Notes: generated by a model from the sequence alone, not told the origin. Positions 11,513-24,400 are shown, counted from the stretch's first letter. The stretch is DNA of 64,000 bases from Kingdonia uniflora (GCA_014058105.1 JACGCM010001747.1:1178001-1242000), one strand, 5' to 3'. Translations and numbers: made by a program.

Positions 11513-12424
11513 ATGGAAGTCTATATCGACGATATGATTTGTAAAAGCCTAAAGCACGAGAATCACACCGCAAACCTCCAAATCATCTTCGATATCCTTC
11601 GCAAATACAAAATGAAGCTCAACCTAGAAAAATGCTTATTTGGTGTTGCATCTGGAAAATTTCTGGGACACCTAGTTAGCAAAAGAGGAATCAAATCGAT
11701 CCGGCACAAATCGAAGCACTCGCTGCAATGCCATCTCCCCGAACAAAAAAAGATGTCCAGTAATTTGCAGGCAAAATCGATGTTCTTCATCGCTAAATCT
11801 TCTGATCGGTGTAAACTTCTTTACCTCCTTCTTCGTGGTGATCCCACTACAGTTATAAAGAAATAGCACAAGGAGATCGTTTGGACTCCTGACTGTGAAC
11901 TAGCTTTCCAAGATCTTAAACGATACTTGGGGCTTCCTCCTATCATGAGTACACCAGTTGATGGCGAAACACTCATAATGTACATATCCACAACAGAAGA
12001 TTCCATCAGCTCTGCCCTTATTCGAGAAGACGCAGGCATCGATAAACCTATTTACTTTATCAGCAAAACTTTTACGCCTACTGAGAAACGATATACAACC
12101 ACAGAGAAGCAATTGCTCGCCTTGGTTTACAGCTCTCAAAAACTCTGTCCATACTTTCAAGCTCACCCCATCAAAGTCATCACAAAATACCTCCTCAAAC
12201 TCGTACTCTCAAAAAAGGAAAAATCTCGACGAGTTCAACAATGGTTTATTTTCCTTGGGGAATATGACATTTCCTTCGAGGCACAAATATCGATCAAGGG
12301 ACAAGCAGTTGCTGAATTCTTAGCTGATTTCCCTGTCGAAGACCCTGATTGGGAAGAACTCGAAGAAATTTTTATAGATGACTCCATCGCAGAGCCTAAC
12401 GCATGGTTGAAAAGTATTGGATGA
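11513..12424 (+). pseudogene. Reverse transcriptase (C-terminal part) and first RNase H, broken
   Basis: The frame opens with the RT active-site box VYIDDM, followed by the NLEKCLFGV and FLGHLVSKRGI motifs of Ty3/gypsy RT. A TAG at 11864-11866 interrupts it, and the same frame continues through CELAFQDLK and the RNase H domain (KPIYFISKTF, TEKRYTTTEKQLLALV, ADF) to a stop after 12421. A local frameshift between about 11700 and 11830 scrambles the RT thumb/connection. It was part of the pol polyprotein copying the element's RNA into DNA. It cannot be active in this state. Confidence 0.85.
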
Positions 12425-12790
12425 CGACTTACCGATGGCTCTGCTGGACGAAAGGGATCAGGAATTAAAATCATCCTCGTAACACCTTCAAACCATCGCA
12501 TAAAGAAAGCCATCAAGCTTAACTTTTATGCTTCCAACAACGAAACGAGTATGAAGCTATACTCCATGGACTCAATCTCGCACTCGCACTCGGAGCAGAA
12601 GAATTAACAGTCTACGTCGATTCTTTACTCGTGGCCAACCACTACAACAGGACATTCTGCACAACTGGAAAAATGGCTGAGTACGCAGCTATAGTTAAAG
12701 CAAAGATGAGCAAGTTCAAACAAGGTTCAATATCTTATCTACCGTGACAAGAAAATCACCACGCTGACGCTTTAGCATACATCGCTGCCA
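12425..12790 (+). pseudogene. Second (archaeal-type) RNase H domain of Tat-lineage pol
   Basis: Beginning LTDGSAGRKGSG at about 12427, the sequence carries the DG...E...D pattern of a second RNase H (TDGSAG; later VYVDSLLVAN in another frame; ending HHADALAYIAA). The frame changes at least once near 12530-12560, and a stop interrupts it at about 12747. A duplicated RNase H domain of this kind is the known signature of Tat-type Ty3/gypsy elements and supports the lineage call. Confidence 0.75.
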
Positions 12791-13019
12791 TGCTCGGAGA
12801 TGGTGAAAGACAATCTTTAGACATCGAAATCATCGAACATTCTAGCCTCAACGTACAATCCACATTACAGATCACCGTAACAGAAGACGAAGATACTGAC
12901 GACTGGAGGAAGCCATTTTATTTATACCTCAACTCCAACATCCTGCCCAGTAACAAAGGAGAAGCCCGTTCACTGTTGGCCCGATGCCTTAGATTTACAG
13001 TTCAGAATAAGATCTTATA

Positions 13020-14160
13020 TTGTATCACAGGGGGATGACCACTGATCGAATGCATTTCACAAAAACAAGCCCATACAAAGATTCAAGAACTTCATAAAGG
13101 TATCTGCGGCGCTCACATATCAGGACGATCTTTGGCACAGAGAACTTTCAACCAAGGTCTATACTGGCTAAAAATGCCACAAGATTGTGAAACTTTCGTA
13201 CAGAAATGTTATAAGTGCCAGATTCATGTTCAAGACATCAAAAGCCCAATACTTAACTTACACATCAGTAATGTCCTCTGGCCATTTAAACGCTAGGGGA
13301 TCGACATCATCGAACCTTTATACCCTGCATCAGGAAACTGTAGATTCGTTCTTGTTGTCATAGATTACTTCACAAAATGGGTCAAAGTTATTCCCCTCTA
13401 TTATATAGATGAGAACGAAGTTATCAAATTCCTATGGGAACACATTATTACTAGGTTTGGCTACCCACAAATGATACGATCTGACAATGGAGAGCAATTC
13501 ATCAGTAGAAAAGTCCTCGCATTCCTCCACAAATACAAAATCTAACTCTCCACCTCCACACCCTACTACCCTCAAGGAAACGGACAAGCTGAAGCCATCA
13601 ACAAAAACATCAAATCAGAACTGCGCAAACGTCTCGATGACAAAAAAGAAAGATGGGTCGATGAACTACTTAGTGTTCTCTGGGCATACAGAATGACTTA
13701 TCGAACTTCAGCAGGTTGCACACCGTTCATGATGGCCTTCAGAACTGAAGCAGTTATCCAGACCTTGATCTCCCTAGTGCACGAAGAACCTTATCAGATG
13801 AAGATAACGAGTTCGGTCTCCTCTGTAACCTAAATTGGATCGAGGAAACCCGAAACCACGTTATTGCAAACTTGGGATGATATCATGATACCCTGAAAAA
13901 GGCCTATAACAAAAAAGTTTGACCACGAACATTCGGCATCGGCGACTTGGTCCTTCGATGAATTGTAACCAATACTCGACCTAAAAATTACGGTAAGTTA
14001 TCTATAAATTGGGAAGGGACGTACATCGTCAACGATAAGACAGATAACGACACATATTGGCTGATGACAGAAGATGAAGTCCACCTCGAATTCCCATAGA
14101 ACGCAGCTCAGCTAAATTTTTATACAGATAACTATTTGTACCAACTTTCACTACTTCAAA
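13020..14160 (+). pseudogene. Integrase, broken
   Basis: The N-terminal HHCC zinc finger is visible (IQELHKGICGAH ... KCYKCQ, cysteines at about 13207 and 13216). The catalytic core DDE follows: D in GIDIIEP, D in RSDNGEQF, and E in GQAEA 35 residues further on, the standard D-x35-E spacing. In-frame stops occur at about 13036, 13296, 13543 and in the C-terminal region, so it is non-functional. The C-terminal part runs on to about 14160, where the tandem array begins. Confidence 0.85.
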
Positions 14161-14174
14161 TAAACACTCTTTAC

Positions 14175-15060
14175 TACCATCTTTACTATTCATGACTTGA
14201 TATCGATCCAACTTTACAGTTACATCACAATCATTAATCTTTCTGATATCGACTTGATCTTGTTCCATACTTTAACGTATGCCTCAAGACAAACTCACGT
14301 CTTTACTATTCACAACTTGATCTCGATCCAACTTTACAGTTACATCCAGACAAACATTAATCTTTCTAATATCGACTTGATCTTGTTCCATACTTTATAC
14401 GCATGCCTCAAGATAAGCTCACATCTTTACTATTTACGACTTGATCTTGATTAAACTTTACAGTTACATCCAGACAATCATTAATCTTTCTAATATCGAC
14501 TTGATCTTATTCTATACTTTATACGTATGCCACAAGACAAGCTCACATATTTACTATTCATGGCTTGATCTCGATCCAACTTTATAGTTACATCCAAACA
14601 AACATTAATCTTTCTAATATTGACTTGATCTTGTTATATACCTTATATGTATGCCTCAAGACAAGCTCACATCTTTACTATGATTAACTTAATCTCGATC
14701 TAACTTTACAGTTACATCTAGACAAACATTAATCTTTCTAATATCGACTAGATCTTGTTTCATACTTTATACGTATACCTCAAGACAAACTCACATCTTT
14801 ACTATTCATGACCTGATCTCGATCCAACTTTACAGTTACATCCAGATAAACATTAATATTTTAAATATTGACTTGATTTTGTTCTATACTTTATATGTAT
14901 GCCTCAAGACAAGCTCACATCTTTACTATTCATGACTTGATCATGATCCAACTTTACAGTTACATCCAGACAAGCATTAATCTTTCTAATATCGACTTGA
15001 GCTTGTTCCATACTTTATAAGTATGCCTCAAGATAAGCTTGTATCTTTATTATTTATAAA
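14175..15060. repeat. Tandem array, 124-bp units, in the 3' region of element 1
   Basis: About seven to eight diverged units share CTTTACTATTCATGACTTGA, CCAACTTTACAGTTACATC and ATCGACTTGATCTTGTTC. The block CTTTACTATT recurs at about 14181, 14301, 14425, 14549, 14673, 14797, 14921 and 15045: first step 120 bp, then 124 bp. The array lies between the integrase and the antisense gene. Tandem repeats in this position are known in Tat/Ogre elements and can seed satellite DNA. Spacing and unit length rule out a CRISPR array. Confidence 0.92.
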
Positions 15061-15279
15061 TAGGTTTTAATCAATACCTATTGAGTATGCATCCAAGCTA
15101 GTAATCTATTTACCTCTCGATTAATATTTATGTTATCAAATATAAATACTTAACGTCAACATACTTTAGCAAAATGTTTAAAATTCGATAAAGAGTACTG
15201 ATTCTAAACCAAAAAATTCAAATTGTTTCGGTCCCACTGACCATTTTTACAGCCTTCAATAAACTACTTCCATAATGTT

Positions 15280-17517
15280 CTACTCTACAGGGGAAGATAT
15301 GACTTCATCCACATTGAAGGATCCTTCCACCATGGGCACATCCCCTACTTCGCCTTGACAAAATGCATCAGCCTCTGTCATCACAGCGTCCTAAACCATT
15401 CCCGCCTCATCTCGAGCATCACCAGAACCTGACTCTTTATCATCTGAGCTTGAATATTTACATACACCACCACAAAACTTTGTTAAACTCTTGTACAACT
15501 TTTTCCTCCCCTCCAACTCCTTATACTGATCATAAAAATGGTCGTGGATCTTCTTACATTTATTGAGCTTATCAACATTCACCTCGTCAAGAATCTTGGC
15601 ATGCTCTAGCTGCATTGCTTCTCGTGCTTGAGTAACTTGGTCATTTACATCCTTCTCAAAGTTTGCTCTTTGCAGTGCCAAAGCCTCCACATTCTCCTTC
15701 TCCAAAGTCTTCCTCAAGTCTCGAATAGCAGCGTCCCTTGCCTTTTTCACATCCAGCTTGTAGGTGTTGAGCCTTGTATTCAAATCCTTCTTATCTTCTA
15801 TCAATAATTCCTTCTCCCTCGTCAAGTCTTTCTCGGTGTTTTTATATGCCAACAGTTGATTGGCCAAGTCACTACTACCAACAATACACCCTTTGGCCCC
15901 CGTCAGTAACTTTATAATCTGCAGAACATTCATTTATTGAGTATTCGAATGACATACCAATTTCTTTAATCGTAACCAAGCAAACAAATTCCTTACCCTT
16001 GACATGTTCCGGCTGCCCTCGTTAAGAAATGACACCAAACTTTGAGCCCCAACCAAGCAATCATCTACCTCAGCCTCTAGAATGTCTGTCCCCGACATGA
16101 AAACATTCATTGACTGCTGGACTTCGACCTTATTTTCTACCACAAATTTATTCTTCGACGTCTCTCCACCCACTTTTTCTTCGGAGCCACACTTCCCAAA
16201 CCTCGTAGAGGACGCCCGTCCACAACAACAACTGGCTTAACAGTTTTAGCCACCTCTTCTGTTATCGATTGCCTAGTGGCCTTCTTGTGCAAAAGTAGGG
16301 ATGACACATCCTTACTTGTTCCCCTCTATTTTTTCCTCTTACCCAGAGAGGCCCCGAGAATGGCATTTATTTCTGTATCAGTATTATAACCTGCCAGCGA
16401 AGGATTTTCCAATGGAAGGCTGCTATCTACAGCTCTCTTATTCTTGGCAGACATTTTCCTGTCGATTACTGTGATTTCAGCACCTTTGGTCCTCGATCTT
16501 TTCAACCCTGCCTCTTCGAACAGCTTACCCACACACTTCTGGTTGACAACCAAATTGTCATTCCGGCCAAAAAAACCCTTCCTTACCCTGTAAAGTTCTT
16601 CTCTCACTTCTGAATTTTTGTCGACCTCCTTCAAAGCTGCACACAAATACAAACAAAATTACACACAATACACAATATCCACATCTACAACATCAACAAT
16701 TACAAATTATCTCACCACACACCTAGATGAAATGTTTTTCTTTTTAAAGGCTCACCAAGATCTTTCTTATCGAACACATAATTACCAGTCACAAATAGCC
16801 TTTTATCACTATATCGTCCCCCTGTTGAAACTATATCATAAAAAATGCTCTTTTCAAGAACCTCGCCAAGTATCGGTAACCTAACTTCGTCAGGTTCATC
16901 TTTATTGTGTAGTACACACACAAATCATCGACACTAATCAACTCCTCCCCCCTGGACTCAAGTCGACCATTAATCGCCCCTCATACTCTAAACAAATCAT
17001 ACACATTCGGATTAAACTGACCAGGTACAACGTCAAAAAAGTTTTTCAACTTTTTCTGGTCAGCTCGAAGGGGAAGCTTCAACCCTTTCTTAATTTGTTC
17101 TCGATGCACGAGAATACCCCCCAATGGAACATCCTGATCAGTTATGTCATATTGATACTCTTCTAACCTAATATCTACAGGAATACCATATTTCTTCTTA
17201 AATCTCACAATTTCCTTTGTTTCTAAACCCTTACCATAACCTACATCCTCACCCTCCTCAACAACATCATCCCCACCATCGCTACCTTCTCGATTACTTG
17301 CTTGTGGCTCATGATCTACATCTGTATCGGTGTCCTCCTCAGACAATTCGACAACCCTGGGTACCACCCTAAATTGGTCCAAACTAGCGGCATCCACACT
17401 ACTGGATCCCACTATATACCTACCTCCCAATTGTTGGGCACATATAGTTACATCAACCTGCAATGGCTCAAGATTCTCGTATATCCCCTTATCATCGATA
17501 TGAGTTGGTTCAGCCAT
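15280..17517 (-). pseudogene. Antisense spliced gene (aORF) of element 1, decayed
   Basis: This is a three-coding-exon gene on the strand opposite gag-pol. Exons are 17517-16716 ([19 protein letters not shown]), 16636-15997 and 15918-15280, with GT-AG introns of 79 and 78 nt. Exon 1 has an acidic stretch and then a conserved block ([46 protein letters not shown]). That block resembles the plant 'putative gypsy-type transposon' proteins encoded antisense in Tat elements. Exon 3 is a long heptad-like coiled coil (about 15480-15900) with an acidic tail. Breaks are TGA at 16981-16983, TAG at 16326-16328, a -1 shift near 16160 and TAG at 15391-15393. Element 2 has the same exon plan. The original product was about 690 residues; its biochemical role is unknown. 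Confidence 0.75.
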
Positions 17518-18302
17518 TTTAACGGACCTGTTAAACAGATTCCATATTCTTATCATAGTTAGTATCTATCACATGTGATACATATATATATTCATAGGTT
17601 CATATGTTCATAATCATAAGTTGTCGAGAATAACTCTCAAACACATCATTCTCTTTTTTATTTGCTACTATCACTAATCATTAATGTTCTTCCTATAGTT
17701 CTCAATACACTTAATATGATTCTAGTCATATAAATATCTTCAATTACTAACAAATATGCTCACCTTATTCATATAATTCTCGATATATTTTTATCAAACA
17801 TCGATAACTTATTAAAATTTATTTTTATTCATGTCTATTTTTCAGGAGACTCTACAGCTTCTCAAAGATCCTTCACCTATTTTCCCACCAAAAAACCATC
17901 GTTCAAAATTGCTCTCTCTCACCTTCTCTGGCACAAAATCTGGCCACAATCCCAACAACCTGCACAAATTCCTGACACTCTCACAGTATCCATAACCGAT
18001 TATCCAAAATACGCCATAACCACAGCGCCACCAACAAAATTGCTCTCTCCCATCCTCTCTTATATCTTTATCCCCCAAACCCGTCTATAACCCCTTACGA
18101 CTCCATTCTTCTACCAAACTCCATTAACAGTCGCCATAAACTCTATTCACGTCAACACCCTAATAATATTACTTGTTAAACCTAACACTTTATTGATATT
18201 AAATTTAATTCCTTCTACAATTCTTTTAAACCTACTTAAACTGTTTATTAATCATGAAATAAAAAATAATAAAAACACACACACACACAAACTACGAATT
18301 AC

Positions 18303-18455
18303 CTATCTTGTTTTCGCGCTGCTTCAGTATCCCTTTCTTTCGCTCGCTTTGCTATCTCAATCAACATGCTGATCTCCTCCTTTGCAATTGTAGACAGCCA
18401 CTCGAGATACGCACAACAACAGTTACCAGAGATTTTTTTTTCTGAGTTTGAAAAG
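18303..18455 (-). other. Likely non-coding first exon of the antisense gene
   Basis: Downstream of the antisense TATA box, the minus strand reads about 150 nt to a possible donor (AACAAGATAG then GTAATT, at 18303/18302). An acceptor, TTTAACAG, precedes the start codon at about 17528. The segment is conserved in element 2 (AARKQ-encoding end, donor AACAAG then GTTAAT at 32585/32584). Its reading frame lacks a conserved ATG, so a 5' UTR exon is more likely than coding. The inferred leader intron is about 775 nt. Confidence 0.4.
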
Positions 18456-18458
18456 TAT

Positions 18459-18506
18459 GAACAGTCGCCCACATCATACCTATTTATAGGCCCCACGCGA
18501 CTGTTC
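18459..18506 (-). promoter_or_regulatory. Antisense core promoter: TATA box inside a 10-bp inverted repeat (element 1)
   Basis: On the minus strand TATAAATA (18488-18481) sits between perfect inverted arms GAACAGTCGC and GCGACTGTTC, at 18506-18497 and 18468-18459. The downstream arm lies where transcription would start. Just upstream is a second GGTCGCG motif. Element 2 has the same 48-bp arrangement at 32740-32787. Confidence 0.7.
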
Positions 18507-19107
18507 CTCTCACTACTTCGCGACCGTTCAACTCGAACGAAATGCCATATACTCCTCTTCTCAAAATCTATAATACTTTGCCTTCTCCACAACAACAATC
18601 CCTTACACTCTTACTCTAATCCTACCATATCTCGAAGAGTATCTTCTGCTATATTCCCATGCAACAAAGCACTTCCTATCTTGTCGAACAAAATTTTTTC
18701 ATCTTGTTCCTTATACCTCCAGATCTCCCCTATTGGACTACATCTTGCCATTTAATAATTCACGTTGAGTCCCATATTTAAAACCTCTACCTACACATTC
18801 TTATATATCTGGACAAAATCTTTGACAAACTATACATAAACGTTTAATTTAACATTCTGGCATACATGTCAAATGCATTTTATCACATATTTCCAACAAG
18901 TACATGTTACATTCAACACCACAACAAAATTTTTATTTAACCAACAAAACCTCCTGACAAGATTCATTACATTCTATTTTTCCAAAACATTTAAACATTA
19001 CGTAAAGCCTACATCTCAAACATTTACACTTTATAAACCCCTAGCTGCAGTTTTATCTTCCCTCTTCATCAACAATGTGGCACGAGTCCACAACGTTTAG
19101 GATGACG

Positions 19108-19314
19108 CTAAAGCTGAAATTTCACACGAAACTCAAATTCCTCCTCAGCTTTCTTCGCCTCTGCCTCACTCATCCCTTCATAATTCAGTTCCTCGGGATC
19201 ATCAAAATGCCATTCCATGCTCCGCAAACTGAAGTATCAGTAGTACAACACCCAATACATCACCTGCACCCATCTGTACACCCCATCCCAGGCCTAAGAT
19301 CTCGTCTTCACCAT
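19108..19314 (-). pseudogene. Second short antisense ORF (MVKTRS type), element 1 copy
   Basis: A 207-nt, 69-codon minus-strand frame starts MVKTRS and ends with TAG. It includes the acidic/alanine-rich motif [19 protein letters not shown]. Element 2 carries a frame of the same length at 33401-33607 with [19 protein letters not shown]. Both copies contain internal stops (here at codon 7 and mid-frame), so neither is intact. No known family is recognised. Confidence 0.5.
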
Positions 19315-19784
19315 CTTGCGTGAATGCCTCACCTCTGTAGCAACAAGCTTATTTTATAATCCTTCCAGTCAAAACTCCAACTTACATGTATTTAATATGC
19401 TTTGGAACTTTACACAGTCATAGTCAAATTAATCATCCCCGAAATCAGTCATTGGCCCTACACGGTCAACTACCTTCGACTATATACACATGGCAAATAT
19501 TTGGCAAAACTATATCAAAATGTTCTCATAATACACAGTCCTCGACGAAATACACATAAACAAATAAATTAGATAAAAGCAAATTTATTTATTTCATAAC
19601 TTGTTTCTTACATTTAATATCTCTCTCATTCGAATACATTCTCATTTCTTACATTCGACATCAATCTCTTTCGATTACATTTCATTTCTTATACTTGATG
19701 TTTATTCTTTTACAACTGTTCCCCTACGTTCACCATCTTTTCGCCTGAATCTGACAATGTATTCGAATGAATCTGACATTGTAT

Positions 19785-20258
19785 AGTCGAAGAGATTGAC
19801 ATGTAAAGCTCAATACACATAAAGCTTAACATTGTATAGTCGAAGACATCTTAATATTCTAGAAGATATCATAAGTCCTCGACTTACCAAAAGTTGTCGT
19901 TGAAGCCTGGTCAAGAGAGAACTGTTAGAGATCCGCGAAGTTCGCCCATTTCTCCCAGAATAGAAGAATATTTATTTCTTTTTATAAACTGCATGTATCT
20001 ACTATAAATACAGGCAGATAATAGATTCTAAAGGACCCCTCAATTCTTACTATCTACACTCCTTAACCCTAGCAACACTCCAAAAACTTGTAATAATTAA
20101 CATCTACTAGATTTTACATCAAACCATCCTCGAGGTCGTAGTTTTTCTAAGCTTTTACTGAGTTTTCCATATAAAATCCTGGTTGCTTAGCTCTTTATTA
20201 TGCAATCCTTACGAATAGTATTGGCGAAGGTTTTCCTCCCGAAAAATACACCGTTACA
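19785..20258 (+). repeat. Right LTR of element 1, 5' end shortened
   Basis: It matches the left LTR from about its 45th base to the end (GGTCAAGAGAGAACTGTTAG, TATA palindrome at 19989-20017, end CCGTTACA). The first ~45 bp and the polypurine tract expected before it are not recognisable. A small deletion apparently joined internal sequence to the LTR. The ATAAT target duplication follows at 20259-20263. Confidence 0.85.
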
Positions 20259-20263
20259 ATAAT

Positions 20264-21440
20264 CAAATTTTAGAATTTATTTAAAAATATATACTTAGTA
20301 TAAAAATATGAAAAAATTCCATAAAATATCCTCATATATTGACAACTTCTCCAAAGAGTTTCAAAAATTTTGAGCGAATATAAACCTGCCTGCTAGTCGC
20401 ATCTCCACAGCTACTATTTTCTTGAAGATTTTATTCTCAGTGAAATATTCATTATACTCAATAAAATCTTTCTAGTCATAATAAAATATCCTCAATATGT
20501 TAAATATTCTCTTGATTTGTTCTTGAAATTGGTTTTCTATTGGAGATGCTCTGAGTTATAGCTTAGATATGTGGTATTATTTAACAGTAGCAGCTTTAAC
20601 ACTCAAATTCAGCTTTTTGTACACTCTTATCTAACATAACCTGAAACAATAATAAATTAATAATTAATCTTTTAGTAATAAAATGAATCCTAGAACACTT
20701 AAATAAGTAGGGTAAAAATGCCCATCAAACACCCCCAAACTTAAAGTTTGCTTGTCCTCGAGCAAAAAAATAAAATAAAAATATAACATTTTCATGGTTA
20801 AGACGATTACATTTAGCATATGCAACAAGCCGTTAAACCTATAAAGTTACCCATATAAGTTGAGTTTTGTCTCGTGAGGGTTTATAATGACTATACCCAC
20901 AAAAGTCAATAAATGCATTCTAGTAGTTTAGATACTTACTAGGTCATTTCAGCGAACTTATTGATATCTTATAATAATAAAAATATTAAGAAGGTGAACC
21001 CCTTAAAATTTAATTCTTTCACATACATATAACTAGAGATTTTGGAGAATTATCTGAAATTAGAAATATTACCTAATAATTAAATAAGATTTTACATATT
21101 TTTCTAATATCCTCAAGTGTTGTGAAAATAGTTATTGCACTTACAACTTTATTTAAGGCTTTTAAGTCAATATCCAGTCATTTTGTATTTTGTGAAACAA
21201 ATCCAGCGATAAGTTTGACAAGTGTCATAGTCAATTCGAATCCTGTTATTGATTTTGGGGAATAACTATAAGCCTTTTTATTTTGGTACTTGTTTCCTTA
21301 TTGAAGCCTCCATAATATAAGTCTTTGGTCGACAATCCCAGCCAGTTGGCTTAGGTTGAAAATCTATGTGCTCGTATTTAATGTATTTATAGAAATTAGG
21401 TCAAAACAATTCTTATCAATCAATGATTCTAGGATTAAAT
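20264..21440 (-). mobile_element. 3' untranslated remnant of a Ty3/gypsy element (minus)
   Basis: On the minus strand around 20770-20700 the phrase CTCGAGGACAAGCAAAC followed by TTAAGTTTGGGGGTGTTTGA is the kind of post-integrase leader/UTR found in plant Ty3/gypsy elements. It could be the distal part of the Athila-like element whose integrase lies at 27.1-28.2 kb, separated from it by the copia remnant. The rest of this stretch has no recognisable coding sequence, and boundaries are uncertain. Confidence 0.4.
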
Positions 21441-24400
21441 AGAAACAATCAAAAGTAAAGACAAGGAATTAAACGGCACAAGCAATTGTTCACCCTGTGG
21501 AAACTCCTTACTCGAGAGAAAAACCACAGGTCATTGTCGATGAACACGACAACAAAAAATCCACTAATTAATAAAAAGTTTAATATGAATTATACTTACA
21601 GACTTGATAACCCCGTCTCGTAATTATCTTTCTTCTGATCCAAGCATTACGCCCTATCGCTTTCGTTCTCGCAACGACTCTTCTTTGTTCTTGCAATAAC
21701 TCTTCTTAGTTCCCGTAACGACTCTTCTTCGTTCTCTCAATGACTCTCCTTGAACTCGCATCAAGGAACACCCTTCTTGAATCACTCTAAAATAATATGT
21801 AGGAAGTAGGATCAACCTCAAGGTTTTCAGGTTTTGATTGATGTCAAATTGTCTCTCTGATAAAATAATATTTGTTCTCACGAAAATAACTTGTTGCCAA
21901 AGAAAAGAGAAAAAGAGAGTCAGTGAGAAGAGAGGCAACGTTTCCTTTAAATAGATGTTCAGCTTTTCTCGAGACTCGTTAGAACGACATCCAAGCTCGT
22001 TCGAACGACTTTGCGACAATTAATCTTCAACCCTATAAACATGACCATTCGTTCAAACAACATCCAAGCTCGTTCGAATGACTTTAACAATATCAGTCTT
22101 CGACAATTCTATTCTTCAGCCCTAGATCATCTTTCTTGGTTCATTCTGTCACTGTCTTCGACTAAGATAACCATGGACCTTTATAAACACGAAATAAAAC
22201 AAACCAAAACCTTTCAATCTCCCCATTTGGTTCATTTCGTGACAAAATAAAAATTAAGACTTAAACATCACTATGTAGTACTTCCCAAATACAGAGACAG
22301 CCTAGACCTTAAAAAGATACCATCCCTTTCTTTAACAGGTTTAATTTCTGGACCTCTTCTACGGATGACGTCTTTTACACTCTAAAATGTATCAACCAGC
22401 TGTTATTTAATATCTGCACACTCGGCAAACTAGTTTATGATACGGATGGAAAGAACTTACAAAAATCTCTAACAGCTGAAAGACATGATCAGAAATGTAT
22501 CATAAAAGTATCAAACAAGAAAAGCATGATCAAATATTCTTTCTTTGTGCTATCCTGTCAAGGATACTCATTTCTCCCCAATTTTTGTCACAAAAGAAAC
22601 AAAACACACTCTAATACACAACTTAAAGCCACAGAGTCGTCAACAGCAAACTCCACCATCTACAAAATCAATTACCAACAACATAAACCAACAATCACAG
22701 GAACTCACACCAACCTAATCACCACTTAACCCCAAGGTGCATCTTTGGGAAACCTTGAATGAAACTGCCACAAATTGCTTAGGAAAATTTATATAATCAA
22801 ACCCCAAACATAAGGAACATCAAGTGCAAGTAGCAGCAAACTCAAACATTTTCTCAATTAAAACCAAATGATCAATAGATAGAAAGAAAAAAACACAGTA
22901 GGAGGTGAAGACAAGAATGAGACAAACAGATAAACCAAAACAGAAAGGAACTTTGAATTTTTTTGAAAAAATTAAAAAGTCGTTCGAATGACAAGAAACC
23001 TCGTTCGAATGAAATAATGGAAATAGGTAAACACACCAAAATATACCAAAATAACCAAGTAATCAGTAAGCATCGATAGGAAACATAATCCATAGGAAAC
23101 TTAAGATAAGACACAAGACTTGCAAGATAAACTAAAGACTACCAAACATACTCCCCCTCAAAATATGCAGAGTCAAATCTATAAGCACAACAGATACATG
23201 ATATAGAAAATATTATTGATCTATAAACAAAATAATGTAAAAGAACTTGGTGTGTGTGTGTGTAGTCCAATCAAGGTCCTGACAGTTAGACATATGAAGA
23301 TCACTATATTGGAAATATGTTTCAACTTAGGTCTCTCATGGTTGGTCACTCAAAATCACTGAGAATTTACTAGATATCACTCTGAAGAAATATGAATATG
23401 AATAAACTAGAGTTAAAAATTTACAATCTAAAAAAAACAATGTTATTTTACTGAAAGATCTCATGGAAGGAAAATCAATTATTTTAGATGGTGTCAAGTT
23501 AACTAATTGAAAATCCCTATCTTTCATCTCCACTAAACTGACTGTGCTAAACTCAAGATTAAACAGGTCTTGAAAATGTTATAATATAGGGAAGGGAAGG
23601 GACATGACGGATTATATATTTTACTTGCATTCTGAGACGTTAGATTATACTTTCTCCCCCTCTTTCATCACATTGAGTACACATTGAATAAAATACTTCT
23701 TCCCCAAATTTCCCTTTATATACTAGAGAAACTCGTTACATTTGCTCATATCTCGAGGCAAGGGAGTTGTTTTAAAACCATAAACAAGAATAGAGTTTTC
23801 AGATTTCGTTCAAACAAAAAATGTAGGCGTTCGAACAAAATGACCTCTTGGACCAAAATTCCAGTGGGGTGTAATATGATCGCTCGACCATTTTTTTTTT
23901 CATGTCGTCTTCGTCTCCTTCTTTTTCTAGCAAGAACAGGGTTGTCCTTCCTTACATCACTTAGATTTTACTGAACTGTCTTAGAACATATAGGCTAAAA
24001 GGAGTTAGATAGAAAATGAATAACATATTTTAAGGCACAAAAGGGCGACAAACGGATAAAATTTTGGGTCAGCATAGACGAAGGCCAAAAAGGTGTAACA
24101 ATAAGAAGCATGTTATGATATCTTCGGTCTCACATAGTATCTTTTTTGTCTTGAATCAAGTATAGGGAATGGTCTATTAAACTAACTAGATGTCACCACC
24201 GGCAATTGACAAATACATAAAATAATGAGATCAGAAACAAAGAGAGATTTTGCAGGAAATAATTCATTTAATAACACTCAAAGCTTGCACAAAAGGTTAG
24301 ATCCTCACATAATGCTAGGTAACAAAGTCTCTACATTTGTCCTCAAGGTTTCTACTTACGACTAGAGTCAGGAACAGTTGGAACCAGTGATGAATAAGTG

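Larger units (their letters stand above)
10321..20258 (+). mobile_element. Element 1: Ty3/gypsy LTR retrotransposon, Tat-like lineage, decayed
   Basis: The left LTR (10321-10813) and a 5'-shortened right LTR (about 19785-20258) are direct repeats. They are flanked by the perfect target duplication ATAAT (10316-10320 and 20259-20263). Internal order on the plus strand is primer binding site, gag start, RT fragment, RNase H, a second archaeal-type RNase H, integrase and a 124-bp tandem array. A spliced gene on the minus strand and a short second antisense ORF follow before the right LTR. The second RNase H domain is a hallmark of the Tat (Ogre/Retand) group. Multiple stops, frameshifts and a large gag-pro-RT deletion make it defective. 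Element 2 at 28483-35197 belongs to the same family. Confidence 0.9.

Noticed and set aside
14175..15060. Regular repeat array resembling a CRISPR
   Set aside because: Units are contiguous 124-bp tandem repeats without unique spacers, in a plant retrotransposon.
17302..17562. Plus-strand open frames opposite the antisense gene
   Set aside because: They mirror the minus-strand exon, and only the minus-strand protein is conserved in the second element.
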